In this document: positions 1-6,558 of the stretch, one piece after another | How positions within the stretch are numbered: position 1 is the first letter of the stretch | Layout: the number at the start of each line of letters is the position of its first letter | Source of the DNA: JBFWWW01 sp050245975 | GTDB taxonomy: Bacteria; Pseudomonadota; Alphaproteobacteria; Rhizobiales; Hyphomicrobiaceae | Assembly (NCBI GenBank): GCA_050245975.1 | Contig: JBFWWW010000072.1 | Span: 1 to 16,236, forward strand | Reading direction: 5' to 3' | DNA length: 16,236 nucleotides | Translations under genes and position numbers: made by a program | The notes under the pieces: generated by a model | The model's input: only the letters and a program-made list of their open reading frames with translations | What the model was told of the DNA's origin: nothing | The model's database searches: none

Positions 1-495
1 CTTGCGGTTGGCGACCATGCCGCCCACCGAGATGCCGCCGAAGCCGATGCCGTGGTAGCCGCGCTCGCGGCCGATGAAGCGGATGCGGCTGCCCTCGCCG
101 CGCGCCTTGTGGTAGCCGAGCGCGATCTTGAGCGCGGTATCGACCGCCTCCGATCCCGAGTTGGAGAAGAAGGCGTAGTCGAGGTCGCCGGGGGCCAGCA
201 ACGCGAGGCGCGAGGCCAGCTCGAACACCTTGGGATGGCCGAAGCCGAACGCGGGCGAATAGTCGAGCTTGGCCGCCTGCTCCTGGATCGCCTTGACGAT
301 GGGCTCGCGGCAATGGCCGGCGTTGACGCAGAAGAGGCCCGATGTGGCGTCGATAACCTTGGTGCCGTCCGGCTTGAAGTAATGCATGCCCTTGGCGGCG
401 CTGAACATGCGCGGGCGCTTCTTGAAGGCGCGGTTGGGAGTGAAGGGGACCCAGTAGGGCTCTAGCTCGTTGGGCTTCATGTCGAGTGGGGCCAC
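1..495 (-). CDS. omega-amino acid (beta-alanine):pyruvate aminotransferase, N-terminal part (runs off the left edge)
   Basis: This is a class III PLP-dependent transaminase. Only the first 165 residues are in the window and the rest lies left of base 1. The frame reads LEPYWVPFTPNRAFKKRPR at about residues 11-29, which is characteristic of the omega-amino acid:pyruvate aminotransferase group, then GLFCVNAGH (53-61), the PLP-phosphate loop SNSGSEAVDTALK (111-123) and RGYHG (145-149). The family moves an amino group from beta-alanine or other omega-amines to pyruvate. The PLP-binding lysine lies outside the window. I place the start at GTG 493-495 rather than the ATG at 478-480, because AAGGGAG sits about 7 nt upstream of the GTG. 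The gene diverges from the SDR gene across a 310-bp gap. Substrate preference cannot be fixed from the N-terminus. The family call is firm. Confidence 0.88.
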   Translation of the reverse strand, partial: MAPLDMKPNELEPYWVPFTPNRAFKKRPRMFSAAKGMHYFKPDGTKVIDATSGLFCVNAGHCREPIVKAIQEQAAKLDYSPAFGFGHPKVFELASRLALLAPGDLDYAFFSNSGSEAVDTALKIALGYHKARGEGSRIRFIGRERGYHGIGFGGISVGGMVANRK

Positions 496-699
496 GGGGA
501 TTCTCCCTTCGTTGCTCGGATGGCGGCCATGGGCGATGATGTCTCAAACCTTGTAGCAGCCCCGTTCCCCTCCCGGAAGGCGCCATGTGCAAAGCGTATA
601 GCCGCAGGGTGCAGAGCGTCCCGTCACGGGCGCCCCGTCGCGGCCGCCGCAAAACGGACACGCCCTCGCCCGGTACAAGCGCCGATTCCGCCGCCGCAG

Positions 700-757
700 G
701 GACCGAATCCGGACCGCATTTAGCTCTCGTTAGCCGAATCGGACCGAGATGGGACCG
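700..757. repeat. helically phased array of GGACCG and TTAGC repeats upstream of the SDR gene
   Basis: GGACCG occurs exactly at 700-705, 711-716, 741-746 and 752-757, giving start-to-start spacings of 11, 30 and 11 bp. Between the two pairs, TTAGC occurs at 720-724 and 730-734. All six units therefore fall about 9-11 bp apart, close to one DNA helical turn. A larger near-repeat is CCGAATCCGGACCG (703-716) against CCGAATCGGACCG (734-746), differing by one base deletion. The array ends 48 bp before the SDR start. Direct repeats in helical phase in front of a gene are typical of regulator binding sites. No regulator is known here, and chance in a GC-rich background is not excluded. Confidence 0.45.
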
Positions 758-790
758 GGCGGCACCATGGAGCGTAGGCAGGCCGCGTCT

Positions 791-796
791 GGAGGG
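791..796 (+). promoter_or_regulatory. ribosome binding site fixing the SDR start
   Basis: GGAGGG lies 9 nt before the ATG at 806. The frame is open upstream to an ATG at 749, but the 19 extra residues (MGPGGTMERRQ...) have no family counterpart and no comparable Shine-Dalgarno sequence. The site therefore decides the start at 806. Confidence 0.7.
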
Positions 797-805
797 CAGT
801 TTTCC

Positions 806-1543
806 ATGTTGATGAGCGCCATCGAAGGGGCCGATGCGGCCGCCTTCTACCCCGAACTTGCCGGCAAGCGTGTGTTGATCACGGGGCTCTCGAAGAGCGT
901 CGGTGTGGACATCGCGCGCGCGTTCGCCGAGCACAAGACGCGCCTGGTGCTGCATTTTTCCGAGCGCAGCGCGGAGACGCAGGCCATCGCCGAGATCGTC
1001 GCAACCCAGGCCCTCGACGTGCGCATGTTCGACGGCATCGGATCGGCCGCCGACGACGTCGTGCACTTCACGCGCGCGGCCGTGCAGGCGTTTGCCGGCC
1101 TCGACGCCGTCATCAACCTTGCCTCGCTTTCGGCCCACGCGCTGCCCACGGCCGCCGAGCACGGCGACATCGAGACGTCGGTCTCCGAACTGCTGCTGCT
1201 GCCGTGCCTCGTGTCGCAGATCGCCGCCAACCGCATGCGCCTGACGCTCAACGAGGGACTGATCCTCAACGTGGCAACGCTGGGCCCGAAGCCCACGGCC
1301 TCGGAACGCGCCTACGCCTCCGTCGCACGTGCGGCACTCGCCAGCATGACGCGCCGGCAGGCCGAGGAATGGGCGAACGAAGGCATCCGCATCAACGCCA
1401 TCGCCCCCCAGGTCGCCGGACCGGCACAGCCCGGCATCGCCGGCGAGACGGGCGCGGCGGCGCTGGCCCTCTATCTGGCGAGCGGGCGCGGCAAATCGCT
1501 GTCGGGCCACATCTTCGATGCCGAAGGAGAGTGGCGCAGCTAG
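806..1543 (+). CDS. degenerate short-chain dehydrogenase/reductase (SDR) family protein, catalytic Lys absent
   Basis: The product is 245 residues, the normal length for a classical SDR with a Rossmann fold. The fold landmarks are present: a cofactor-loop region KRVLITGLSKSVG (21-33), INLAS where NAG/NAA is usual, ILNVAT for the beta-5 strand, AYASVARAAL (169-178) at the active-site helix, and GIRINAIAP in the normal position. Several key residues depart from the family: the middle Gly of TGxxxGxG is Ser31, the catalytic Ser region reads Ala-Thr, and Tyr170 is not followed by Lys at +4 (Ala174, then Arg175). It resembles a divergent enoyl-ACP reductase-like or pseudo-enzyme SDR, so activity is doubtful and no substrate is proposed. 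It converges on glcF with only 7 bp between the stop codons. Confidence 0.82.
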   Translation: MLMSAIEGADAAAFYPELAGKRVLITGLSKSVGVDIARAFAEHKTRLVLHFSERSAETQAIAEIVATQALDVRMFDGIGSAADDVVHFTRAAVQAFAGLDAVINLASLSAHALPTAAEHGDIETSVSELLLLPCLVSQIAANRMRLTLNEGLILNVATLGPKPTASERAYASVARAALASMTRRQAEEWANEGIRINAIAPQVAGPAQPGIAGETGAAALALYLASGRGKSLSGHIFDAEGEWRS

Positions 1544-1550
1544 CGTCCGC

Positions 1551-2906
1551 TCACACCAGCATCGGCTGGGGCGCGCCTTCGGGAATATCCGTCACGAGGT
1601 CCGCAAAGGATTCCAGCCCGCGCGGCACGGGTCCGCCGTAGGCCCAGTCGAGCAGCTCGACGGTGTGGACGACGGGGATGCCGCTGCCCTGCGCGATCTG
1701 CGTGATGCAGCCGAGATTGCCGGCGGCGACGAGATCGGGACGCACGGCGCGGATGTTGGCCTGCTTGCGCGCGCGCAACTCGCCCGCGATCTCGGGCTGC
1801 AGAATGTTGTAGGTGCCGGCCGAGCCGCAGCAGATGTGGCCTTCCGGAATTTCGACCACCGTGAAGCCGGCATCGCGCAGCAGACGGCGCGGCTCGTCGT
1901 TGACGCGCTGGCCGTGCTGCATCGAGCAGGCGGAGTGATAGGCGACGCGCAGGCCCGACCAGCGCCTGGCAGGCCCTGCATCGTAGCCGGCGAGAAACTC
2001 CGTCACGTCGCGCGCAAGCGAGGCGATCTTCGCGCCGCGCTCCGCATAGCCGTCGATGCCCCGCAGCAGGTGGCCGTAGTCCTTGACGGTGGTGCCGCAG
2101 CCCGATGCGTTGATGATGACGGCATCGATGGGGCCCTTCTCGGCGACGCGCGACCAGGCATCGACATTGGCCTTGGCCATCTCGACCGCGGCGGCTTCCT
2201 TGCCCATGTGATGCACGAGCGCGCCGCAGCAGCCCGCGCCGGGCGCCACTTCGACGTCGACGCCGCGGCGCGCCAGCAGGCGGATGGTGGCGTCGTTGAT
2301 GTCAGGCCGCAGCACCTGCTGCGCACAGCCGGCGAGCAGCACGACGCGCTTGCGCCGCTCCGACTTGGTGGCGGCCGTGCCGGGACCGGAAAAGGCCGGG
2401 CCGCGCAGCAGTCCCGTCGGCGCCAGGTCGAGCATCGCCGCCAGCTCCTTGAAGCCGAAGCGGTTGAGAAGTCCGCGGAAGGGCCGGGCCAACGGCACGA
2501 GACGGAGAGCGCGGCGCAAGCGCTCCGGATAGGGCAGGATCGCGGCCAGCAGGTTGCGCATCATGCGCTCGCGCGGCGGGCGGTGGCCGGTGTCCTCGAT
2601 GTGCGTGCGCGCGAGATCGACGAGATGCATGTAGTCGACCCCGCTCGGGCAGGTGGTCATGCAGGACAGGCACGACAGGCAGCGATCGATGTGAAACCCC
2701 ACCTCGGGCGGCGCATCGGCGCCCTTCTCGAACATGTCCTTCATCAGGTAGATGCGCCCGCGCGGACTGTCGCGCTCGTCGCCGAGGAGGACGTAGGTCG
2801 AGCAGGTGGCGGTGCACAGGCCGCAATGCACGCAGCGGCGCAGGATGCGGTCGGCTTCCGCGATACGCGGGTCCTCGAGCTGCCGGGCTGAGAAGTTGGT
2901 CTGCAT
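1551..2906 (-). CDS. glcF: glycolate dehydrogenase, iron-sulfur subunit GlcF
   Basis: GlcF is the Fe-S subunit of the membrane-associated glycolate dehydrogenase GlcDEF, which oxidises glycolate to glyoxylate and passes electrons to the respiratory chain. The 451-residue product has two ferredoxin-type 4Fe-4S motifs, CVHCGLCTATC (25-35) and CLSCLSCMTTCP (76-87). Two CCG-type cysteine-rich domains follow, with GCCGALVHHMG and a later ICCGSAGTYNI, as in GlcF and heterodisulfide-reductase-like proteins. I chose ATG 2904-2906 because the ferredoxin domain begins normally from it and it lies 13 bp after the glcE stop. A longer in-frame reading would run into glcE and has no family support. The RBS (GAGG) is very close to the ATG, so translational coupling to glcE is likely. 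It is the last gene of the operon. Confidence 0.94.
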   Translation of the reverse strand: MQTNFSARQLEDPRIAEADRILRRCVHCGLCTATCSTYVLLGDERDSPRGRIYLMKDMFEKGADAPPEVGFHIDRCLSCLSCMTTCPSGVDYMHLVDLARTHIEDTGHRPPRERMMRNLLAAILPYPERLRRALRLVPLARPFRGLLNRFGFKELAAMLDLAPTGLLRGPAFSGPGTAATKSERRKRVVLLAGCAQQVLRPDINDATIRLLARRGVDVEVAPGAGCCGALVHHMGKEAAAVEMAKANVDAWSRVAEKGPIDAVIINASGCGTTVKDYGHLLRGIDGYAERGAKIASLARDVTEFLAGYDAGPARRWSGLRVAYHSACSMQHGQRVNDEPRRLLRDAGFTVVEIPEGHICCGSAGTYNILQPEIAGELRARKQANIRAVRPDLVAAGNLGCITQIAQGSGIPVVHTVELLDWAYGGPVPRGLESFADLVTDIPEGAPQPMLV

Positions 2907-2919
2907 GGCCTCGTGATGC

Positions 2920-4140
2920 CTAGAACGCCGGGTACATCCGGCCGGGATTGAGAATGCCGGCAGGATCGAACGCCGACTTGAGACGTTGCGAAAGCGCGGC
3001 GACGCCGGCCTCCAGCGGCTGGAACACCTCGACGGCGGCGCGCGTGGCGGCATCGGCCCGGATGAGCGTGGCGTGTCCGCCGTGGGTGGCGATCACGCGG
3101 CGCACGTCGGCAGCCCCCGCATCGGCCGTCGCCGTGACCTCCATCCAGATGAGCCCGCCGGACCAGTCGAAGATCGCGTGCCCGCCCATGTAGTTGGCGA
3201 TGGCGGCCGCCACCTTGGGCGCGGCCGACGGCGCCGTCGAGATGCGCCAGACGGGATCGGTGCCGCCCTGCAGCGGCGAGAGCTGGCGCAGCTCCTCCCA
3301 GAAGGCGCGCGAGCTTTCGTCCTCCAGCTCGTGCACCTCGCCATAGATGCGCAGGTCCTCGCGCAGCCGGCCCGCGCGATAGGCGACGGAGCGGGCGAAG
3401 TTCTCGATGCGGATCGCCGTCACAGAGCGGCCGAGACTGCTCAGCCCCTCGTGCCACAGCCGGCTCACCAGCGGCGCCTGCACGTGGACGGCCCCGGACA
3501 CCTCGAAGGGCGAGCCCATGGCGGCCGACAGAACCTCGATGGCGATCTCGTCCGGAAGGTCGACGAGCAGCAGGGTCGCCGACGTCTCGGGCAGCGGCTG
3601 CACCTTGAACGTCACCTCGGTGACGACCGCCAGCGTGCCCCAGCTTCCCGACAGGCCGCGCGCGATGTCATAGCCCGTCACGTTCTTCATGACGCGACCG
3701 CCCGACTTGAAGATCTCGCCGCGGCCGTTGACGGCGCGCACGCCGAGCAAATGATCGCGCGCCGCCCCGGCAGAGATGCGACGCGCGCCCGACAGGTTGG
3801 CGGCAAGGACGCCGCCAAGCGTTGCCATCCCCGCCTCCTGCCCCAGCATCGGCCCGAGATCGACCGGCTCGAAGGCGAGCATCTGGCCGTTGGCGGCAAG
3901 ATCGGCCTCGATCTGGCGCAGCGGCGTGCCGGCGCGGGCGGCGAACACCATCTCGCTCGGCTCGTAGAGCGTCGTGCCGCGCAGGCTGCCGGTGGAAATG
4001 ACGGCGGCGGCCTGCACGGGGCGGCCGACATCGCGCTTGCTGCCGGCACCGGCGACGGCAAGCGGGGTGCGGCTGTTGGTGGCCTCCGCGAGAACGCGGG
4101 CAAGCTCCCGTTCGTCCACCGGCCTGATCTGGCTCTGCAC
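2920..4140 (-). CDS. glcE: glycolate dehydrogenase, FAD-binding subunit GlcE
   Basis: The product is 406 residues and has the PCMH-type FAD-binding fold of GlcE, the second flavin-domain subunit of glycolate dehydrogenase. It begins with an IRPVDERELARVLAEA segment typical of the family, then PLAVAGAGSKRDVGRP (about 26-41, the FAD pyrophosphate region), the GPMLGQEAGMATLGGVLAAN stretch (about 96-115) and GGRVMKNVTGYDIARGLSGSWGTL (about 147-170). The start is GTG at 4138-4140. A strong AGGAGG begins inside the TAA stop of glcD and ends 4 nt before the GTG, so the pair is probably translationally coupled across the 9-bp gap. The product is longer than the E. coli protein (about 350 residues), mostly in the C-terminal half. 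GlcE alone is not an enzyme in the known systems; it works with GlcD and GlcF. Confidence 0.94.
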   Translation of the reverse strand: MQSQIRPVDERELARVLAEATNSRTPLAVAGAGSKRDVGRPVQAAAVISTGSLRGTTLYEPSEMVFAARAGTPLRQIEADLAANGQMLAFEPVDLGPMLGQEAGMATLGGVLAANLSGARRISAGAARDHLLGVRAVNGRGEIFKSGGRVMKNVTGYDIARGLSGSWGTLAVVTEVTFKVQPLPETSATLLLVDLPDEIAIEVLSAAMGSPFEVSGAVHVQAPLVSRLWHEGLSSLGRSVTAIRIENFARSVAYRAGRLREDLRIYGEVHELEDESSRAFWEELRQLSPLQGGTDPVWRISTAPSAAPKVAAAIANYMGGHAIFDWSGGLIWMEVTATADAGAADVRRVIATHGGHATLIRADAATRAAVEVFQPLEAGVAALSQRLKSAFDPAGILNPGRMYPAF

Positions 4141-4149
4141 GCCGCCTCC

Positions 4150-5595
4150 TTATGCCGCCTCGTCCGCGGCCGGACGGCCGTCGAGCGGAAACACCTTGTG
4201 CGGATTGAGCAGCCAATCGGGATCGAAGACGGTCTTGATGCGCATCTGCAGGGCGAGGTCGGCGGCGCCGAACTGCAGCGGCATCAGGTCGCGCTTCTCG
4301 ATGCCGACGCCGTGCTCGCCGGTGAGACAGCCGCCGACATCCACGCACAGCTTGAGAATTTCGGCGCCCGCTTCCTCCGCGCGCTGCGCCTGCGCGGGAT
4401 CGTTGGCGTCGTAGAGGATGAGCGGATGCAGATTGCCGTCGCCGGCGTGGAAGATGTTGGCGACCTTGAGCCCGTGCTCTTTGCAGATGCGCGAGATGTC
4501 GGTGAGCACCTGCGGCAGCTTGCCGAGCGGGATGGTGCCGTCCATGCAGTAGTAGTCGGAAATGCGGCCGATGGCGCCGAAGGCGTTCTTGCGGCCCTTC
4601 CAGATGGCGGCGCTCTGCTCGGCCGATTGGCTGACGCGCAGGACCTTGGGCGCGAAGCGCTGCGCGATCTCGCCGATGCGCGCGAGCAGGTCCGCCATCT
4701 CCTCGGCCGAGCCTTCCACCTCGACGATGAGCAGCGCCTCCACATCCATCGGATAGCCGGCCTTGGCGAAGCTCTCGCAGACGTGGATGGCGGGCTTGTC
4801 CATGAACTCGATGGCGACGGGAATGATGCCCGCGCCGATGATGGCGGACACGCAGCGCCCGGCCGTCTCGCTGGAGTCGAAGCCCATCAGCATCGGGCGC
4901 GCTCCCTCGGCCGCGCGCAGGATGCGCAGCGTCGCCTCGGTTGCGATGCCGAACTGGCCCTCCGAGCCGATGGCGAGGCCGAGCAGATCGTAGCCCGGCG
5001 CATCGAGATACGCGCCGCCGATATCGACGACCGCGCCGTTCATCAGCACCATCTTGAGGCCGAGGATGTTGTTGGTGGTGACGCCATACTTGAGGCAGTG
5101 GGCGCCGCCCGAGTTCATGCCGATGTTGCCGGCAATGGTGCAGGCGAGCTGGCTCGACGGGTCCGGGGCGTAGAAGAAGCCGTGCGGCGACACGGCGGCC
5201 GTGACGGCGAGATTGGTGATGCCGGTCTCGACGCGGGCGGTGCGGTTGGGGATGTTGATGTCGAGCACGCGGTTCATGCGCGACACGGCGATGACGATCG
5301 CGTCCTCCGCCGGCAGGGCTCCGCCGGCAAGCGATGTGCCGGCGCCGCGGGCGACGACCTTGATGCCGTTGTCGTGGCAGTAGGCGAGCGCCTTCGACAC
5401 CTCCTCCGTCGAGCGCGGCAGGACGACGGCGAGTGGCATGCAGCGGTAGGCGGTGAGCGCATCCGTCTCGAAGGCGCGCCGGCCATCGTCGTCGTCGATG
5501 ACGGTGGCGCTCCCGACGAGCCGGCGCAAATCCGCGACGATGGACTTGCGCCGCGCGATGATCTTCCTGTCCGGGCTCGGCAAAGCGATCGTCAT
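4150..5595 (-). CDS. glcD: glycolate dehydrogenase, catalytic FAD subunit GlcD
   Basis: GlcD is the catalytic flavoprotein subunit of glycolate dehydrogenase, 481 residues here. An N-terminal PCMH FAD-binding domain is visible: PLAVVLPRSTEEVSKALAYC, then VVARGAGTSLAGGALP, then GFFYAPDPSSQLACTIAGNI. The C-terminal FAD-oxidase domain has NIFHAGDGNLHPLILYD and GGCLTGEHGVGIEKRDLM, which carry His and acidic residues conserved around the flavin. I place the start at ATG 5593-5595 (MTIALPSPDRK), preceded by a purine-rich GGGGTGG. The frame is open to 5643 but the extra residues lack family similarity. It heads the glcDEF operon and diverges from a cytochrome c gene. A homologous D-2-hydroxyacid or D-lactate dehydrogenase flavoprotein was considered, but the following glcE and glcF settle the call. 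No glcC-type regulator is adjacent. Confidence 0.93.
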   Translation of the reverse strand: MTIALPSPDRKIIARRKSIVADLRRLVGSATVIDDDDGRRAFETDALTAYRCMPLAVVLPRSTEEVSKALAYCHDNGIKVVARGAGTSLAGGALPAEDAIVIAVSRMNRVLDINIPNRTARVETGITNLAVTAAVSPHGFFYAPDPSSQLACTIAGNIGMNSGGAHCLKYGVTTNNILGLKMVLMNGAVVDIGGAYLDAPGYDLLGLAIGSEGQFGIATEATLRILRAAEGARPMLMGFDSSETAGRCVSAIIGAGIIPVAIEFMDKPAIHVCESFAKAGYPMDVEALLIVEVEGSAEEMADLLARIGEIAQRFAPKVLRVSQSAEQSAAIWKGRKNAFGAIGRISDYYCMDGTIPLGKLPQVLTDISRICKEHGLKVANIFHAGDGNLHPLILYDANDPAQAQRAEEAGAEILKLCVDVGGCLTGEHGVGIEKRDLMPLQFGAADLALQMRIKTVFDPDWLLNPHKVFPLDGRPAADEAA

Positions 5596-5611
5596 CGATC
5601 CACCCCATTCC

Positions 5612-5623
5612 TGCGACGTCGCA
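5612..5623. promoter_or_regulatory. 12-bp perfect palindrome upstream of glcD
   Basis: TGCGACGTCGCA is its own reverse complement and ends 17 bp before the glcD ATG. On the minus strand a TTGACG hexamer (5629-5634) lies just upstream and could be a -35 element, which would put the palindrome in the spacer. No good -10 follows. It is a candidate operator only; no regulator is identified. Confidence 0.35.
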
Positions 5624-5679
5624 ACCGCCGTCAATCCTAGCACGGTTTGCGGACGGGCAGGTGCATGTACCGCCGCCGC

Positions 5680-5691
5680 GCCGCATGCGGC
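5680..5691. promoter_or_regulatory. second 12-bp perfect palindrome in the glcD/cytochrome c divergent region
   Basis: GCCGCATGCGGC is a perfect palindrome centred 68 bp from the first one. It lies about 93 bp before the cytochrome c start. In a GC-rich segment such palindromes can arise by chance, so it is listed as a candidate site only. Confidence 0.25.
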
Positions 5692-5784
5692 CGTGCAACG
5701 ATTGGTCGCGTGGCCGCGGGCGCGCGGTTTGATAGCAATAAGCGCAAGACCGCCCTCAAGGCGGCCGACCGGAGGACGAGCCCC

Positions 5785-6189
5785 ATGAGATCACGCGTGA
5801 GATCGCGCGCCGCACTGTCGATCGCCGTTGCCGCGACATGGCTGGCGGCCACCGCTGCCCTCGCAGACGAGGGGAGCGCCGAAAACGGCGCCGACGTGTT
5901 CAAGAAATGCCGCGCCTGTCACGAGATCGGCCCCAACGCGAAGAACAAGGTCGGACCGCAGCTCAACGGCATCATCGGCCGCAAGGCAAGCTCCGTCGAA
6001 GGGTTCGCCTATTCCGACGCGAGCCACGCGGCCGCGGCCGGCGGCCTCGTGTGGACCGAGGAGACCCTCTTCAAATACCTCTACGACCCGCGCGCGTTCA
6101 TGCCGAGGACGAAGATGGCGTTCGCGGGCCTGAGGGACGAGCAGGACCGCAAGGACCTGATCGCCTATCTGAAGCAAGCCGGAAAGTGA
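5785..6189 (+). CDS. secreted class I cytochrome c (c2/c550-like)
   Basis: The 134-residue product has a Sec signal peptide (Arg-rich n-region, hydrophobic core at about 9-24, likely cleavage after ALA at residue 27) and a mature domain of about 107 residues. The covalent heme site is CRACH (42-46). GPQLNGIIGRKA (57-68) is a typical class I segment, and Met111 in MPRTKMAFAG is the probable axial ligand. It should be a soluble periplasmic electron carrier between respiratory complexes or dehydrogenases and an oxidase. The start ATG 5785 is chosen for GGAGG at 5771-5775 and because the signal peptide begins there; the frame is open to 5647 but that extension is not credible. It is divergent from glcD and convergent with the Cys-rich gene, with 7 bp between stop codons. 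The specific redox partner is unknown. Confidence 0.9.
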   Translation: MRSRVRSRAALSIAVAATWLAATAALADEGSAENGADVFKKCRACHEIGPNAKNKVGPQLNGIIGRKASSVEGFAYSDASHAAAAGGLVWTEETLFKYLYDPRAFMPRTKMAFAGLRDEQDRKDLIAYLKQAGK

Positions 6190-6191
6190 GA

Positions 6192-6204
6192 GCGGCTCAG
6201 CCGC
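6192..6204. terminator. short GC hairpin between convergent stop codons
   Basis: GCGGC (6192-6196) and GCCGC (6200-6204) form a 5-bp stem with a TCA loop, and the loop is the stop codon of the minus-strand gene. It could act as a weak bidirectional stop for the cytochrome c and Cys-rich genes. There is no U-tract, so the terminator call is tentative. Confidence 0.25.
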
Positions 6205-6421
6205 GCTTGCCGCGCACGCAACCTTCGAGGCATCGGGCGAGGCGCGCACTGCATTCCACACGGTTCTGCGTGGCCTTGTAGCAGCTGCCGTAGTCGGCCT
6301 TGCAGTTCTCGGCGCACGCGCCATCCTGCGCCAGCGCCTCGCAGGGCGGCGTCGCCGCGGTGGCGAGCGCGGCCAGACCGAACACGCCGCCGGCAATGAG
6401 GGCGTTTCGCAGGTGCGACAC
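6197..6421 (-). CDS. small exported protein with mirror-symmetric cysteine spacing, function unknown
   Basis: I do not recognise this 74-residue protein. It has a signal peptide (hydrophobic core about residues 7-20, likely cleavage after ATA/TAA at 22-23), and the mature part is only about 50 residues. It holds seven Cys: C27, then C36-x3-C40-x6-C47-x9-C57-x6-C64-x3-C68. The last six are spaced 3-6-9-6-3, a mirror pattern that fits an antiparallel helical hairpin with three nested disulfides. It ends in a basic tail (RGKRG). I prefer the GTG start at 6419-6421, because ACGGAG lies 6 nt upstream; a TTG two codons earlier abuts that sequence too closely. The open frame, signal peptide and ordered cysteines make it a credible gene despite its length. 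It could bind metal rather than form disulfides. Confidence 0.7.
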   Translation of the reverse strand: MSHLRNALIAGGVFGLAALATAATPPCEALAQDGACAENCKADYGSCYKATQNRVECSARLARCLEGCVRGKRG

Positions 6422-6510
6422 GGCCAACTCCGTTGCGCAGATCGCAGGGGCGGCCGCCGACGCGGCGGACCACCGTTCCCCACCTTCGCTAGAGCACCCG
6501 CAATGAACGC

Positions 6511-6530
6511 CACCTGAATATTCCAGGGTG
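6511..6530. repeat. imperfect inverted repeat between gshA and the Cys-rich gene
   Basis: The 20-bp stretch CACCTGAATATTCCAGGGTG is nearly self-complementary: CACC pairs with GGGTG with one bulge, and CTG/CAG flank an AATATT core. It lies on the downstream side of gshA and about 90 bp before the start of the small Cys-rich gene. It might be an operator for that gene or part of the gshA 3' end. No U-tract follows. Confidence 0.3.
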
Positions 6531-6558
6531 TCCGGAGCGTTCGGTCTAAGATACTATT

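Larger units (their letters stand above)
496..805. other. 310-bp divergent intergenic region
   Basis: This stretch separates two divergently oriented starts, the transaminase (GTG at 495, minus) and the SDR (ATG at 806, plus), so it must hold promoters for both. I found no convincing protein-coding frame: the short frames here are Arg/Pro/Ala-rich with no family resemblance. The visible structure is the phased GGACCG/TTAGC array at 700-757, annotated separately. I could not identify a clear sigma-70 -35/-10 pair on either strand. Confidence 0.6.

Noticed and set aside
520..723. Short plus-strand frames in the transaminase-SDR intergenic region
   Set aside because: They have low-complexity Arg/Pro/Ala composition, no plausible RBS and no conserved motif.
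749..805. Upstream ATG extension of the SDR gene
   Set aside because: The extra 19 residues match no SDR N-terminus, and the strong GGAGGG site points to ATG 806.
2986..5640. An 884-codon open frame on the plus strand, antisense to glcE and glcD
   Set aside because: It is Arg/Ala/Asp/Gly/His-rich with no family resemblance and mirrors the codon structure of clearly real glc genes. High GC content makes stop codons rare in the antisense frame.
3668..5698. A 676-codon minus-strand frame overlapping glcD and glcE in another phase
   Set aside because: It is an Arg-rich out-of-phase shadow of two recognised genes.
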